In this document: positions 1 to 13,300 of the stretch, piece by piece | Layout of the letters: every line of letters starts with the position of its first letter | Numbering within the stretch: the first letter of the stretch is position 1 | Assembly: GCF_905147045.1 (NCBI RefSeq) | Contig: NC_065916.1 | Coordinates: 834,561-898,560, forward strand | Length of the DNA: 64,000 nt | Reading direction: 5' to 3' | Source of the DNA: Nymphalis io | Taxonomy: Eukaryota > Arthropoda > Insecta > Lepidoptera > Nymphalidae | The notes under the pieces: model-generated | Seen by the model: the letters and a program-made list of their open reading frames with translations, nothing else | What the model was told of the DNA's origin: nothing | The model's database searches: none | Translations under genes and position numbers: made by a program

Positions 1-155
1 AACATCGTGAGGAAACCTGCATGTGTCTAATTTCATTGAAATTATGCCACATGTGTATTCTACCAACCCGCATTGGAGCAGCGTGGTGTTATACACTCCA
101 AACCTTCTCCTCAAAAAGGGAGAGGAGGCCTTAGCCCAGCAGTGGGACAAATTGG
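1..155 (+). repeat. SINE-A, 3' part, cut by window start
   Basis: Matches the SINE-A body and tail, ending 'ggccttagcccagcagtggg'. SINE-A full copies are about 300 bp: a tRNA-like head with B-box GGTTCAAACCC, a body 'gaaaacatcgtgaggaaacc', and a tail that resembles the RTE LINE 3' end. Confidence 0.85.
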
Positions 156-835
156 CCAAATATATTTAACAGGACTGCCCGATTTTTTTAATAATATTTT
201 GCTGTGAATACACTATTTTTGTTTTTTTTTTTTTGATAATATCATAAATGCGAAAGTAAATCTTGTCTGAACTACTGAATCGATCATCATGACTTGCGTA
301 CACCTTGAATCCCCTCGCTCTAACACGGACGAAGCCGCGGACGGAATATCGTATTTAGAAATTTATGTATTTTGAAAAGAAATAATTTCATAACCGATCT
401 TGCGTAATATTTACACTCCGTTTATACGTTATTCAGACTGAAGTGTAACCTTGGCAGAGGGCCAGATACGAGCCATACAACTGGGACACGTCAGAATATT
501 TCGTATTGTATGTTTGTCTGTTTATCTTGAATGGATGGTTTTTTTTTTGGTTCAAAATTACTAATTTTTTGTTTTAAATAAATAGGACTTGCGTATATGG
601 CATTGCGGTGATCACCACTGCAAATATAGGAGACGCATTAACCGACTCTTATATAGCAAAGGCGATAACCGCATCAACCTTTGGAATTAATATGTTATGT
701 CAATTATGTACCGTATATTGGCTGACTTGTACATTTATGTACTTTGTTTATAATTTGATAATGATAGGATTAATTTTTATTTTTACTAACCGTTCAGTAA
801 GACCCAGATGGCACATTGGTTGGTACGTATTAATC

Positions 836-1112
836 TTCAAGCACCACTCAAGCTCGTCTGGGTAGGTACCACCCACTCAACAGATATTCTACCGCAAAAC
901 AGCAGTACTTGGTATTGTTGTGTTCCGGTTTGAACGGTGAATGAGCCAGTGTAATTACAGGCACAAGGGACATGGCATCTTAGTTCCCAAGGTTGGTGGC
1001 GTTGTAAGCGATGGTTAACATTTCTTAAAATGCCAATGTCTATGGGTGTTAGTGACCACTTACCATCAGGTGACCCATATGCTCGTCCGCCTACCTATAT
1101 TATAAAAAAAAC
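836..1112 (+). repeat. Family B interspersed repeat
   Basis: Family B is about 290 bp and runs from 'gtgcaagctcgtctgggtag' through 'ccaaggttggtggcg' to 'atgctcgtccgcc' and an A-rich tail. No tRNA head is obvious, so I leave its class open. This copy ends with A-run 1105-1112. Confidence 0.8.
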
Positions 1113-1147
1113 TCAATATTCATGTGCTTAATTTGTGTGTATAATTA

Positions 1148-1232
1148 CTATCGTGCTCGACGGTGAAGTAAAACATCTTATGTCTAATTTCACTGCCACA
1201 TATTCCACCACGCTGCTCAAATGCGGTTTAGT
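1148..1232 (+). repeat. SINE-A fragment, degraded
   Basis: 'cgtgctcgacggtgaagtaaa ... ccaccacgctgctc' matches the SINE-A body with deletions. Confidence 0.5.
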
Positions 1233-1329
1233 GGGTACAAATGTGAAAACCCAATTAGTTAAAACTTACGAGTTCTAACATCTATAGTACGGAGTTGTAA
1301 TTCTGTTATTTTATATAATTATTAATGCA

Positions 1330-1585
1330 GGGCCGGTTGGTGTGGTTGATAACCACTTGCCTTTCACGCCGAAGGTTGTGAGTTCGATTCCCACCGATAT
1401 TTGTGTACATGAACACTTTTGCTTGTCTGAGTGTAATTATCTACATACGTATGTATTTACAAAAGAAAAGTAGGTATATGTAGTATATCAGTTGTCTGGT
1501 TTCCATAGTACGAGTTCTACTTGGTTTGGGATCAGATGGCCGTGTATGAATAATGTCCCAGGATATTATTATTATTCTTTTTAAA
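1330..1585 (+). repeat. SINE-C copy
   Basis: SINE-C has a tRNA-like head (B-box GGTTCGATTCCC, here slightly changed), body 'ggtgtaattatctatata', 'agttgtctggtttccatag', and tail 'ggatattattattatt'. This copy is full length. Confidence 0.85.
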
Positions 1586-1892
1586 TAATAAATAACAATG
1601 TAAGAGAAAAAAAACGATTATTGAATCTAAACTTAAATATATCGAGTTATAAATATACTCTGTTACAATTCACGTATGATAAAATTCGTGTACAGTGTCG
1701 TCGGCTTAATAGAAACGGCCACGTGTGTTCTACTGAAATGTTTTCAGCGCCAAATGCGTCACGACTCCGTCACGGTCGAGCCGTGAATGAAGTGAAACTA
1801 CTTTATTTATTACACACGTAATACCGTCTAACCGAACGTCTGATTGATCGTCCGAAATGCCGGCGACCTTATAGACGTTACAACGCGGCGGT

Positions 1893-1970
1893 TCAGTTAA
1901 ACACTGATCTCTCTTTCTGTCGTCATCGATTTGACATTCGAAAGAAGGAGACACGGCATTGTTTAACTAA
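1893..1970. repeat. Small inverted-repeat (MITE-like) element
   Basis: Ends CAGTTAAACA and TGTTTAACTAA bracket a core 'atttgacattcgaaagaagg' that recurs at 25471-25548 (reverse), near 5578, 43770 and 49544. Confidence 0.5.
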
Positions 1971-2291
1971 TCACGAGAAGAACGATTATCAGTAAGGACG
2001 TTTGTGCATCTGTTTGTACACACTTGTGCGCTATTGGCTAATCTCTCATGATTGATTTCCGCAGCCCAAAACGGTAAAGAGTACATCATTTATTTATTTA
2101 TTTATATATTTGGGATTACCAACATAATACAATAATAATTACAAACTAATAGGTAACACATAAAAAAAAAAAAAACTAAAAAAACAATTGGCCAAAATGG
2201 CGCTTTACTGTTTTCCATTGACGATATATGAATCAAGAACAGAACTATTGGTTCTGTATTGTCGTATCTTTATATTCTTTGTATATATTAA

Positions 2292-2324
<33 letters not shown>

Positions 2325-2946
2325 GAAAGATAGGAAAAAACCTAGGAAGCTTAGAATAGCGAGACCTGGTCGTTATGTATGTTTCTATGTATACGTTCGC
2401 CCGTCGTAACAAACGCAACTCCATTCGACGTTATCCGCTCTATTAAACTAAACAGAATAATTTACCAACGATAAAAAAATAACAAAATAAATTATAACTC
2501 TCAAAATTAACTGATATTCATTATTTAATGTCACGCGTCGACATATATATATATATAACTCACTGTGCGCGCAATCATACTAATATTATGAATGCTTGTT
2601 AGGAAGGATGGGTAGATTCTTTGTCTCTTTCACGCCAAACTATTATAATATATTTGAATGAAATTTGGAAAGAGATGGCTTATACCGAGACTTAACGTAG
2701 ACCACCTAACACCTAGCCTCCCCACGAGCTTCACATGGGTCGAAGCTAGTACGCTTAATAAGGGATACAAAGTTTTCTCTCTACGTATTAATAAATAGAT
2801 AATTAAAACGGAAAGTGTTATTTTATTCTTCTTTCATGTAACATTTAGACTGTAGTGGTCGGAAAAGTTCAAGTCCGTCCAAAAAACTAGGAAAGAAGCT
2901 AATATAGTAATATGCTGAGGTCATATGAGTGGTTATAACAGATACA

Positions 2947-3206
2947 GTAACAGCCTGTTAATGTCCCACTGCTGGGCTAAGGCCTCTTCTCCCTTTTGAG
3001 GAGATGGTTTTGAGCTTATAACACCACGCTGATATCCAATGCGGGTTGGTGGAATACACATGTGACAGAATTTCAATGAAATTAGACACATACAGGTTTC
3101 CTCACGATGTTTTCCTTCACCGCGTGAATCTTAACCCACGTTTGTGTTTGAACCCACTATCATTGGTTAAGATTCACGAGTTACCACTTGGCCATCTCGG
3201 TTTTGG
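2947..3206 (-). repeat. SINE-A copy with 13-bp target duplication
   Basis: Minus-strand SINE-A flanked by TATAACAGATACA at 2934-2946 and 3207-3219, which fixes its borders exactly. Confidence 0.92.
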
Positions 3207-3513
3207 TATAACAGATACAACTGCCTTCAAATAAACGGCAATATTTTTTTGAAAATATATTTTATAAATAAATAAAGATGCTTCTAACGACACTTAGAAG
3301 ATATGCGAGATAAGATGCACATATATACATATAAATAGTCTACGGAGAATTTGTACTCTATGTAATTTGATAAGACCAAAATATATAAAAAATAATATTT
3401 AATCATATTCATAAATCTAGCCATGAAAATATTGTTATAGTGAAAAAAAAATCAAAAGCTCGTTTATCTAATCATATAAAACTATCAATGAAATATTTAT
3501 AGTTTATTTATCA

Positions 3514-3820
3514 GTAACAGCCTGTTAATGTCCCACTGCTGGGCTAAGGCTTCCTCTCCCTTTTGAGGAAAAGTTTTGGAACTTATTCCACCACGCTGCT
3601 CCAATGCGGGTTGGTAGAATACACATAAGGCAGGATTTCAATGAAATTAGACATATGCAGGTTTCCTCACGATGTTTTCCTTCACCGTCAAGCACGAGAT
3701 GAATTATAAACACAAATTAAGCACATGAAAATTCAGTGGTGCTTGCCCGGGTTTGAACCCACGATCATCGGTTAAGATTCACGCGTTCGAACCACTGGGC
3801 CATCTCGGCTTTCAAACTGC
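3514..3820 (-). repeat. SINE-A copy with 11-bp target duplication
   Basis: Flanked by TTTATTTATCA at 3503-3513 and 3821-3831. It ends about 60 bases before the uex exon acceptor at 3881. Confidence 0.92.
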
Positions 3821-3881
3821 TTTATTTATCAAAAAAACAAAAATATAGACCATGATATTAACTAAACATCCTCGTTCGCAG

Positions 3882-4397
3882 GTTAGAAGATATCAAAGAA
3901 CGCAGCAATGATTTACAAGAAACACGCACGAAATGGGCCGAACTATCTCACGATATAGTTGTCAATTATCTCAACGTAAGGAGACCAAGTAAAGAAGAAG
4001 CCGATGATATAGAAGTGTTCATACGAGATAAATACTATCCGTTAAACAGCATCCGTGATATTGATAACGATTTAAACGAAATCAAATACAAAAAAAATGA
4101 AAATGAAATTTTAAAGAACGTAGATAGACGTGACGTTCGATTGCTAAACGATAGAAGGAAACGAGAGATAATAAAGGATATGCGAATCAATGATAAAGAC
4201 AAAGACGGCGATATACTATCTAAACTGCCTCCAAACGATGGTATAGCAGCCAATCGTCAAGTTCGTGATTTTTCCAGTGTAAGGGGTACAGATCAAATAA
4301 ATATAGATGGTATTAGGATTGAGGATTCGGATAAAGAGCCTAAAATCGTTGAAGATGGTATACCGAGTGTGTTAGGGGAATCTAAAGTTGTACTTAG
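3882..4397 (+). CDS. uex: uex exon: charged, fast-evolving N-terminal region
   Basis: A 172-codon exon, open throughout, acceptor AG at 3880-3881 and donor GTAAGT at 4398. It ends two bases into an Arg codon completed by the next exon, giving ...VVLR|LFGQG, the usual start of the CNNM extracellular domain; that junction ties it to uex. The residues are mostly Asp, Asn, Lys, Arg and Ile (for example RRDVRLLNDRRKREIIKD), and codons are AT-rich, unlike the GC-rich conserved exons. I recognise no domain. It starts in mid-codon, so the signal peptide and start lie upstream. Confidence 0.8.
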
Positions 4398-7300
4398 GTA
4401 AGTAATTATTGCAATGGAGGTGAGCCAGAAGTTTTTGGATGATGGACGGGCAAATAGGCCAACTGATGCTAAGCAGTCACGACTGCCAATAGACATTGGC
4501 ATTGTAAGAAATGGTAACCATCACTTACATCGCCAATGCGCTACCAACCTTGGGAACTAAGATGTTATGTCCCTTGTGCCCGTAGTTACTCAACCTTCAA
4601 ACCGGAACGCAACGATACTAACTATTGCTGTTTAGTGGTACAATATATGATGAGTGGGTGGTGGGGTCAGCCAGTATAATTACAGGCGACCACATAAAAT
4701 ACAAAAAAAAAAAAATAATATCATAAAAATAAATATTAAATAACAATACAAAAAAAAAAACATTTTTCAAAGATATTTTGTCCAACTTACATATGTACAA
4801 TAGTTAATCATTTTATTGCCTTAAAACTAAACAGATTCCAATAATGAGAATTGTTTTTAAATATTTCCAAATTTATAAAGTCAAGACAATAAATAACTTA
4901 TTCAATAATGTATTTACTCGTTGGTAGGGCTTTGTGCAATCCCGTCTGGATAGGTATATAGGTTTCATGATATATTCTACCTCCAAGCATCAATACAGTA
5001 TTGTTGTGTCTTGAAGACTGAGTGAGGCATAACTTCAGGCACAATAGACCCATTTCAGATCCCAAAGTTGGTGGCGTATTGGTAATGTAAGGGATGATTC
5101 ATATTTATTACAATACTAGTCTTTATACGGGTTTTGGCCACTTAACATCAGGGGAGTGTTACTTAATACAATAATAAAGAAAGAAACGTATTTCTTCAAT
5201 ATTACAACCGGACGAAGTGTTTCGTAATGTGTCAGGGTTATATTCTTATCGTTTTCAGACTGTTCGGTCAAGGTTTGACAGAAAAATCGGTGATCGCGTT
5301 CACGCTCGACCCTCTGCCGTTCGGGCAACCTTGCAAGTTCCTTCTGAAAGGCGAATACTTGGTACGTACGCTTACTAGTAAACGTAGCTTAGCGACTAAG
5401 TTAGATATTGTTTTTTTTCTCTTTCTGCCATCATTTTTTTTTTTATATTTGCCGGGAGGGCAAATGACTCTACTCAACCTGATGGTAAGTGGTAGTAGAG
5501 TCCAAACGCGACGACAGCCAGTACAGATAGGAAAAACGTTCTGCACTAGCCATAGATGATCATGATGATGATCATCATCATCATCACCATGATCTGACTT
5601 TCGAAAGAAAAAGACGTAGCATTGTGTAACTAATCACCCGCTAGTTACAGTAGTTGTATTTATATTTGTTTGCATATTAATAATCTTCAATATGGCGATT
5701 TTGTTTACTAATATTTTGACTCCTTTGATAAGTAAGTCTTGTATATAAAAATGCTTTTTTTTTGTTTCGTATTGTTCTATTTATGAAGTGTAGAGGTTAA
5801 GAAGAATCTTCAAGTGTAAACGGTCCCTAAATGTCTCTAAATGTATGATAGATAACGCTACGGAATCTAGAAGTTGTTTAAAGGAACACGCTAATACTTG
5901 GGAGAGTGAAACGGAATTAGAGAGAGTAAGATAGATATGAAAAAAGATATTCTAGAAAGTTCTGGCACCCATATTCCATTACGCTAAACATTTTTTCTGT
6001 TGAAGATCCATACTAGATATTTCTGTCTCCTCCTCATAGTCCAGATATAATAACTCGATTCATTCTCAAGTGAAATGGTAACAACCGACTTATGCTGATA
6101 TGCTATTTTGATGCGTGTATTATTGAAATGTTATAATCATAATGGTCAATGTCGCATATCATGTCCGATGTTTCACGACCGGGCCGTTTGGCGTGGTTGG
6201 TGGATTGCCTTTCACGCCGAAGGTTTTGGGATCGATTCCCACCCAGGACAGACATTTGTGTGCATGAACACGTCTGTTTGTCCTGAGTCTGGGTGTAATT
6301 ATCTATATAAGTATGTATTGACAAACGAAAAATAGTATATGAAGTATATCAGTTGTCTGGTTTCCATAGTACGAGCTCTGCTTAGTTGGGGATCAGATGG
6401 CCGTGTGTGAATAATGTCCCAGGATATTATTATTATTATTAGAATAGCTCTACTGTCAGAGATGGGCTATTTTTAATATTAAAAAGTAATTGCAATGCAA
6501 GGCTGCTATCTAGATTTAATGTAATTTATTTTTTCTTCATAGTTTCGTTGTCATAACAAACATGTTTAAATTTAAAAACTTAAAGTTTTTATTTCGTACA
6601 TAAAAGAAAATATTTTTATTAGTTACGATGATACTAAAAAAATTATTATAATATAAAATACATCAAACAATCGCTTTGGCTGTTTTATTTGATGCGAAAT
6701 TGAAATGGGCGTTCTAGTATTATGTAAGCACTTTTTTGTTATTCTTTTTTCTTTTTTGTTATGTTTGAGGACTTATGTATGTATATAGTATGTATTTATA
6801 TCATATACTTGTAATTTTGTATGTACTGATAATATACTTTTTTTATTGATATATAATATGTGTATTTTAATATTTACATTTGTTTATTGGTTTTGTTTTA
6901 ATTAAATATTTCATTCATACCACCACCTACCTCATATCCTATCTGTTACTCACTCCGTTGGTTGCCTGGAAGAGATCGCTATGTAGAGATAAGGTCGCCA
7001 TAATTGTACATTTATTAAGGCAGTATACATGTTTTGTATTTTTCTCTTTGTGGTGTGGTGTACAATAAAGTATAAAGTAAAGTAAGCACGATCTATATAT
7101 GTAAAAGAATAACTGTCTGACTGACATAACAACACACAGACCACGCTACTGGAGCTAACAGTGAGTGAGCCAGTGTAATTACAGGCACAAGGAACATAAC
7201 GTCTTAGTTCCCAAGGTTGGTGGCGCATTGGTGATGTAAGCGATGGTTAACATTTCTTACAATGCCAATGTCTAAGGGCGTTTGGTGACCACTTACTATC

Positions 7301-10300
7301 AGGTGGCCCATATGCTCGTCCGCCTTCCTATTCCTATTCTATAACACCATGAAAATTTTCATATGGGTTCTTTCAACACAGTGGGCTAATACATAAAACT
7401 CGAGACTCCATTCGGGTTTTTTTTAACGAAATGGATATACTTGTGATTATTAAATAATGGCAATGCACCTGCAAGTTCTCAGGCTTTGCAGGCGTCCATG
7501 GGTGGTAGTCACTTTTCATCTGATGGACCTTCTGTTTGCCTTCTTTCTTGCCTTCAGTATTTTTTTAATCATAATAATAAGAATTGAGTAATTCATTATA
7601 GTTTACTTTGTCATTGTCATATTCATTATATCGTTTCATTTGTCAGAAAAAGTAAAAAAATAAATTTAAAATAAAACAGTCACCTAATGCTTACATAATA
7701 CTTGAATGACTCAAAGAAAAAAAATACCGCTTAATGACCTAGAAGTATTCCATAGCATTTGTCCACGAAGTCACGCGTAATTCCTTTTCAGGCGGTGGAA
7801 GGATCAGTGACTCAGAGGTCAGCGTTATTCGACATAACCACCCCATCTCCACTGATCGCTTCGAAGCTATACATATGTACGAAAAATTTGAAACCGGGCA
7901 TCAGCGATCCTGAAGACGACGAGGAGAAATTTTCTCACCAAGGAACCGAGCATTGGAAGGTTATCGCGATCCACAGCAAGCTATTGCCGCTATGGGTTTC
8001 ATTGACCCTAATTTTGGTCTGTCTAACGTTCTCTGCTCTATTCTCTGGTTTGAACCTTGGTCTCATGTCGTTAGACAGGACGGAACTGAAGATCATATCG
8101 AACACAGGCACAGAACAGGAGAGGAAGTACGCGAGAGCGATCATGCCAGTCCGTGATCATGGCAACTATTTACTGTGCAGCATCCTGTTGGGGAATGTGG
8201 CTGTTAATTCGACCTTCACGATTCTATTGGACGAACTGACGTCTGGATTGTTCGCTGTTATATTTTCGACTCTCTCGATCGTTTTGCTCGGCGAGATAAC
8301 GCCTCAAGCGATATGTTCGAGACACGGGCTCATGGTTGGCGCGAAAAGTATTATGATAACTAAAGTAAGTCACTTTTTCAATACAATCGTTTCGTTGTCA
8401 AATTATAGTAGAATTTTTTTTGTATACCGTCCCAATAGCAGGAAGAGTTAAAACTATATATAAAACTTATATATAATGTTATATACATTTATTCCATGCG
8501 ATTTGCTAATAGCTCTACTGTTATGTACTACAAACCGTTCTCCCACTGCTGGGCTAAGGCCTCCGCTCCCTTTTTTTGAGGAGAAGGTATGGAGCTTATT
8601 CGACCACGCTGCTCCAATGTAGGTTGGTGGAATACACATGTGGCAGAATTTCAGTGAAATTAGATACATGCAGGTTTCTTCACGATGTTTTCCTTCACTA
8701 TCAAGCACGAGATGAATTATAAACACAAATTAAGCACATGAAAATTCAGTGGTGCTTGCCCGGATTTGAACCCACGATCATCGTTTAAGATTCACACGTT
8801 CTAACTTCATTTTACATTCAAAACTAAATTTAAAATAGAAGTAACATCGTAATTACATAAGGAGTATGTATGTAATACATTTTTTTTCAGGCAGTTATGG
8901 CCCTGACCGCTCCCCTGGCGTACCCGGTGAGCAAACTCCTCGACTACTTCCTCGGCGAGGAGATTGGTAACGTCTACAACAGGGAACGTCTCAAGGAGTT
9001 GGTCAAGGTATGTTATTTTTATATATTTATTATATCCGCAAAGGCAGCTCCAATACTTCTCAAAAAACAGAGGACTTAGCCCAGTCATTTAAGAAGTAAC
9101 AAGAGTGAATTTCATTTTAATTAATATTATAATCGTTTATTTGTCAATCTGTGCAGGTAACAACAGGTGTCAACGATTTGGACAAGGACGAGGTGAACAT
9201 CATATCCGGTGCCCTGGAACTACGCAAGAAGACGGTATCCGACGTGATGACGAAGCTGGAGGACGTGTTCATGCTGCCCATCACTTCTGTGCTGGACTTC
9301 GAGACTATGTCGGAGATTATTAAGTCTGGTGAGTGTTATGCTATTAAGTGACAAAGTGTATGAGCAAAGGGAAGTCTGGTGGAAATATTGGACTTATTTA
9401 GATAGGTTAGGGTATTTATTTAAAGAAAAATTATACTGGGGGTGAATATTCCAACCACAGCAACAGTAAAGACAAATAAACATCATTGATCTTGAATTGA
9501 CGGAACATCATTGGTCGAGACCTCGAATGATCTATTATGGATTGTAATTATCTATATAAGAATGTATTTACAAAGGAAAAGTAGTATATGTAGTATACCA
9601 GTTGTCTGGTTTCCACAGCACAAGCTCTGGACAAGCTTAATTTGGGATCAGATGGCCGTCCATAGCACAAGCTCTGGACAAACTTAATTTGGGATCAGAT
9701 GGCCGTCCATAGCACAAGCTCTGGACAAGCTTAATTTGGGATCAGATGGCCATCCATAGCACAAGCTCTGGACAAACTTAATTTGGGATCAGATGGCCGT
9801 CCATAGCACAAGCTCTGGACAAACTTAATTTGGGATCAGATGGCCGTCCATAGCACAAGCTCTGGACAAACTTAATTTGGGATCAGATGGCCGTGTGTGA
9901 GTAAAGTCAGAGGATATTATTATTATAATTATATTTTTATTTTACATTTCCTCTCGTATGAGGTAACAAAAACCTAAACACACGGGCCGTAGCCAAGCGC
10001 GAGTGGGATCTATGTGATTGTATATGAATATGAGATAGACGAAGTCGTAAGGAACTTGCGAGTGAGGCGGCACGTGTTCAGGATGATTGCCTTTTTTAGT
10101 ATTATTATTATTATGAATTCGCGAAAAAATGACGTCATGAATATCGGCGAAGTCGTTATCGAGACTTTTGAAGTAAAACTAAAGTGTATATATAAGTTGA
10201 GTAATAGCGAAACTATTAATAATATATAATAATAATAATAATATCCGGGAACATTTTTCACACACGGCCATCTGATCCCAAATTAAGCTTGTACAGAGCT

Positions 10301-13300
10301 TGTACTATGGAAACCAGACAACTGATATACTACATATACTACTTTTCTTTTTGTAAATACATACTTATATAGATAATTACACAGACTCAGGACAAACAGA
10401 CATGTTCATGCACACAAATGTCCGTCCTGGGTGGGAATCGAACCCACAACCTTCGGCGTGAAAGGCAAGTGTTCTACCAACCACGCCAACCGGCTCGTCA
10501 TCTATTACACTTAACTTTTACATACAACTTATTATATAATATATAAAGATGTATTAATCGAGAACTGTTCGTAGTGCATAATACAGCAGAGCTGTTAGCG
10601 AATCGCGTGGAATATATAAATGTGTGCTTCGTTTATATCTACTGTTAATTAAAATGGCTTGACGTAACGAAGCCTTTCTTAATCGCATGAAAAACTCGAT
10701 ACGTGTTTCCCCCAACGTGAATTGGTTCCCTACCGATTTCATCGGAGTCCTAAGGCGAGGTCCGGCCTCACAGGAGGCACCCTTAGGACGTCCGTCTCTC
10801 TTGAGCTCTGTGTGGCTCCTAACATCCGGCTGAGTTCAACTCGCCCATCCCGCCCGGTGACGCTGTAGAGGCCAGTAATGCCAAAAGTAATACACAATCC
10901 GAAAAAAAAAATAAACGTGAATTGGGGGGTATGTGGGACTCGCCTAGTTCGCCCCGAACATCGGAATACCCACTAAAAAACAGCGATACCGTCTCCGGCT
11001 TTGGGTGGTGGGAGGAGCTTGCGTTAACTGATTTCATTATGAAATTTAAATATGCCGTGTTGTGCAAGCACGCAACGTCGACGGTGACAGAACCATGAAT
11101 TAATGGTGGTTTAATTTTAGTTTTCCGCGTTGGATGACGTCCAATCGTGTAACGTAAACAATTTCTAAACATAGCCCACTTCGCTGGTATGCGAAACCAT
11201 TTATTGTGTAATTATTTTATTTATTAAATACTTTATAATACGTATTAGAAGAAAAAATGCGCGTCTACCGTACACGTTTTTAGAAGTGGTGGTCTATAAA
11301 TGTCCCACTGCCACCTTAGCCCACTAAGGTCTCATCTCCTTTATGTTAAGAAGGTATTGGAGCAACACGCTGCTCCAAATTGGCAGTTTTTCGTTCGCTA
11401 CGTGTTACCTTCATCGCAGAGCGCGTGATGAATCATAAACACAAATTATGTAGATGAAAATTAAGTGGTCGATATCGGCTTACGGAGGTCACGGTAGCCG
11501 TGAAACATCTTAAATATATAGCTCTCTTTTTCTATCACTGCGTCATATCTATTTCCTCTCTCATGTAACTAAATGTACCTAAACGTAACACAACCTTGAC
11601 ATTTTACTACCAATACAATAGACCCAATTTAGTAGTAACAGCCTGTTAATGTCCCACTGCTGGACTAAGGCCTCCTCTCCCTTTTTGAGGAGAAGGTTTG
11701 GAGCTTATTCCACCACGCTGCTCCAATGCGGGTTGGTGGAATACACATGTGGCAGAATTTCGATGAAATTAGACACGTGCAGGTTTCCTCACGATGTTTT
11801 CCTTCACCGAAAAGCACGAGATGAATTATAACAGAAATAAAGCACATGAAAATTCAGAGGTACTTGCCCGGGTTTGAACCCACGTTCATCGGTTAAGATT
11901 CACGCGTTCTTACCACTGGGCCATCTCGACTTCAATCAGTTTAGTGCAAAACACAAAAAAAAAATACAGATTAAATAAAAAATTTAATTATTAATATGTA
12001 CTTTGAAAATTAACTATATCTTTTTTTATCCTTAAGATAACATTATAAATGCGAAAGTGTGTTTGTTTGTTACGCTTTTACGTCAAAACTACTCAAAGGA
12101 TCATGATAAAATTTTGGTACAGAAAAGCACATAAGGTACCTAACATTGCAAACCCCCCCCCCCCACCTAAAACTTTATCAGGAATGACTATCGTTGACAA
12201 TCAGCTTCATATTTTTAATTTTCGCGAATGTCGTTCAACCTTCACGCGGCAAAGTGATTCATCGCTAATATCTCATGTAAATCGGTGACGTCATTGGCGT
12301 TAACACGGTAAGTGGTATTTATTTCGGAACGATGATACCATATTTTGTCTGAAGTGTTTTTTTTTTTAATATTTGTGAATAGTTAAGCGTGTAGAGGGGT
12401 TTTTTTCAGCCGTTAATACCCCGTGAAATATCAAGATGATCGGTTTAGTATTTAAGACGTGACAGAATAATACGTGAACTCACTTTTGCATTTGTAACAA
12501 TAGTTAGGATAGGTAGGCGAACTGGCAACTGGGTGATGTTACGTGGTCACCACCGCCCATAGACATTTGCGACGTTGCCTGCTTCACATAATAAGGATTT
12601 AACATAAAACGTTTCTGTCATACTCGGATCACATCACTAAAGTTTAATCATAATCGGTTGAATAGTTGATGAACGTATAACATTCACTTTTATTTATTTG
12701 ACGAAGATGTATTGACTTGCTCTTGCTCGCTTACCATTACGGGGAACACGGAAAGCCGTAAGCCTCGATTTGATTGACTATACTACCTCTCTCGACTTCG
12801 CTAGGGTTAAAAAAAATAATATATATATGCTCTTTAAACAATAACATATAAACATTCGTTAACCGGTTTAAACTGGTTAGCGTGTTTATAATTTAACTCA
12901 TATCAGACCGTTACGTTAAAATTATATATAAATAAAGTCGATTGTGACCTCCCCCTCCCAGGTTACTCCCGCATCCCGGTGTACGAGGCTAATCGCGAGA
13001 ATATAGTGACGGTGCTGTTCATCAAGGACCTGGCCTTCGTCGACCCCGACGACAACACGCCACTGAGGACCCTCTGCCAGTACTACCAGAACCCGTGCAA
13101 CTTCGTCTTCGAGGATGTCACCCTGGATATTATGTTCAAGCAGTTCAAAGAAGGTGGGTGTTAGACTGCTTCGTTGGTCTAGTGGCTAGATATAAATGCG
13201 CAAAACTCGAGGTCCAGGCTTCAAACCCCAGGTCTGGCCTATAAAAAGTAATTAGAATTCTCTGTCGATGATTCTCAGTAGCAGTCCGGAGTCTGGAAGT

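Larger units (their letters stand above)
1..3881. other. Upstream flank or intron of uex, repeat-filled
   Basis: No exon of a known gene is recognisable here. The first exon seen (from 3882) starts in mid-codon, so the 5' exon(s) of the transporter gene must lie further upstream and this stretch is probably intron. It holds several family A, B and C repeats, a 35-base A-run near 2289-2322, and a fragment near 225-360 of a common lepidopteran repeat (wording like 'aaatgcgaaagt ... gatcatcatga') that recurs at about 12040. Short open frames here lie in repeats. Confidence 0.6.

Noticed and set aside
608..865. 85-codon open frame with apolar stretch
   Set aside because: It ends inside a family B repeat, has no recognisable homology and lies in AT-rich DNA.
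9613..9894. Regular direct repeats that could suggest a CRISPR-like array
   Set aside because: Units are contiguous with no spacers, the unit is part of a SINE, and the host is an animal.
10819..11172. 117-codon minus-strand open frame
   Set aside because: No recognisable domain, no splice logic and no codon bias; probably chance or old repeat.
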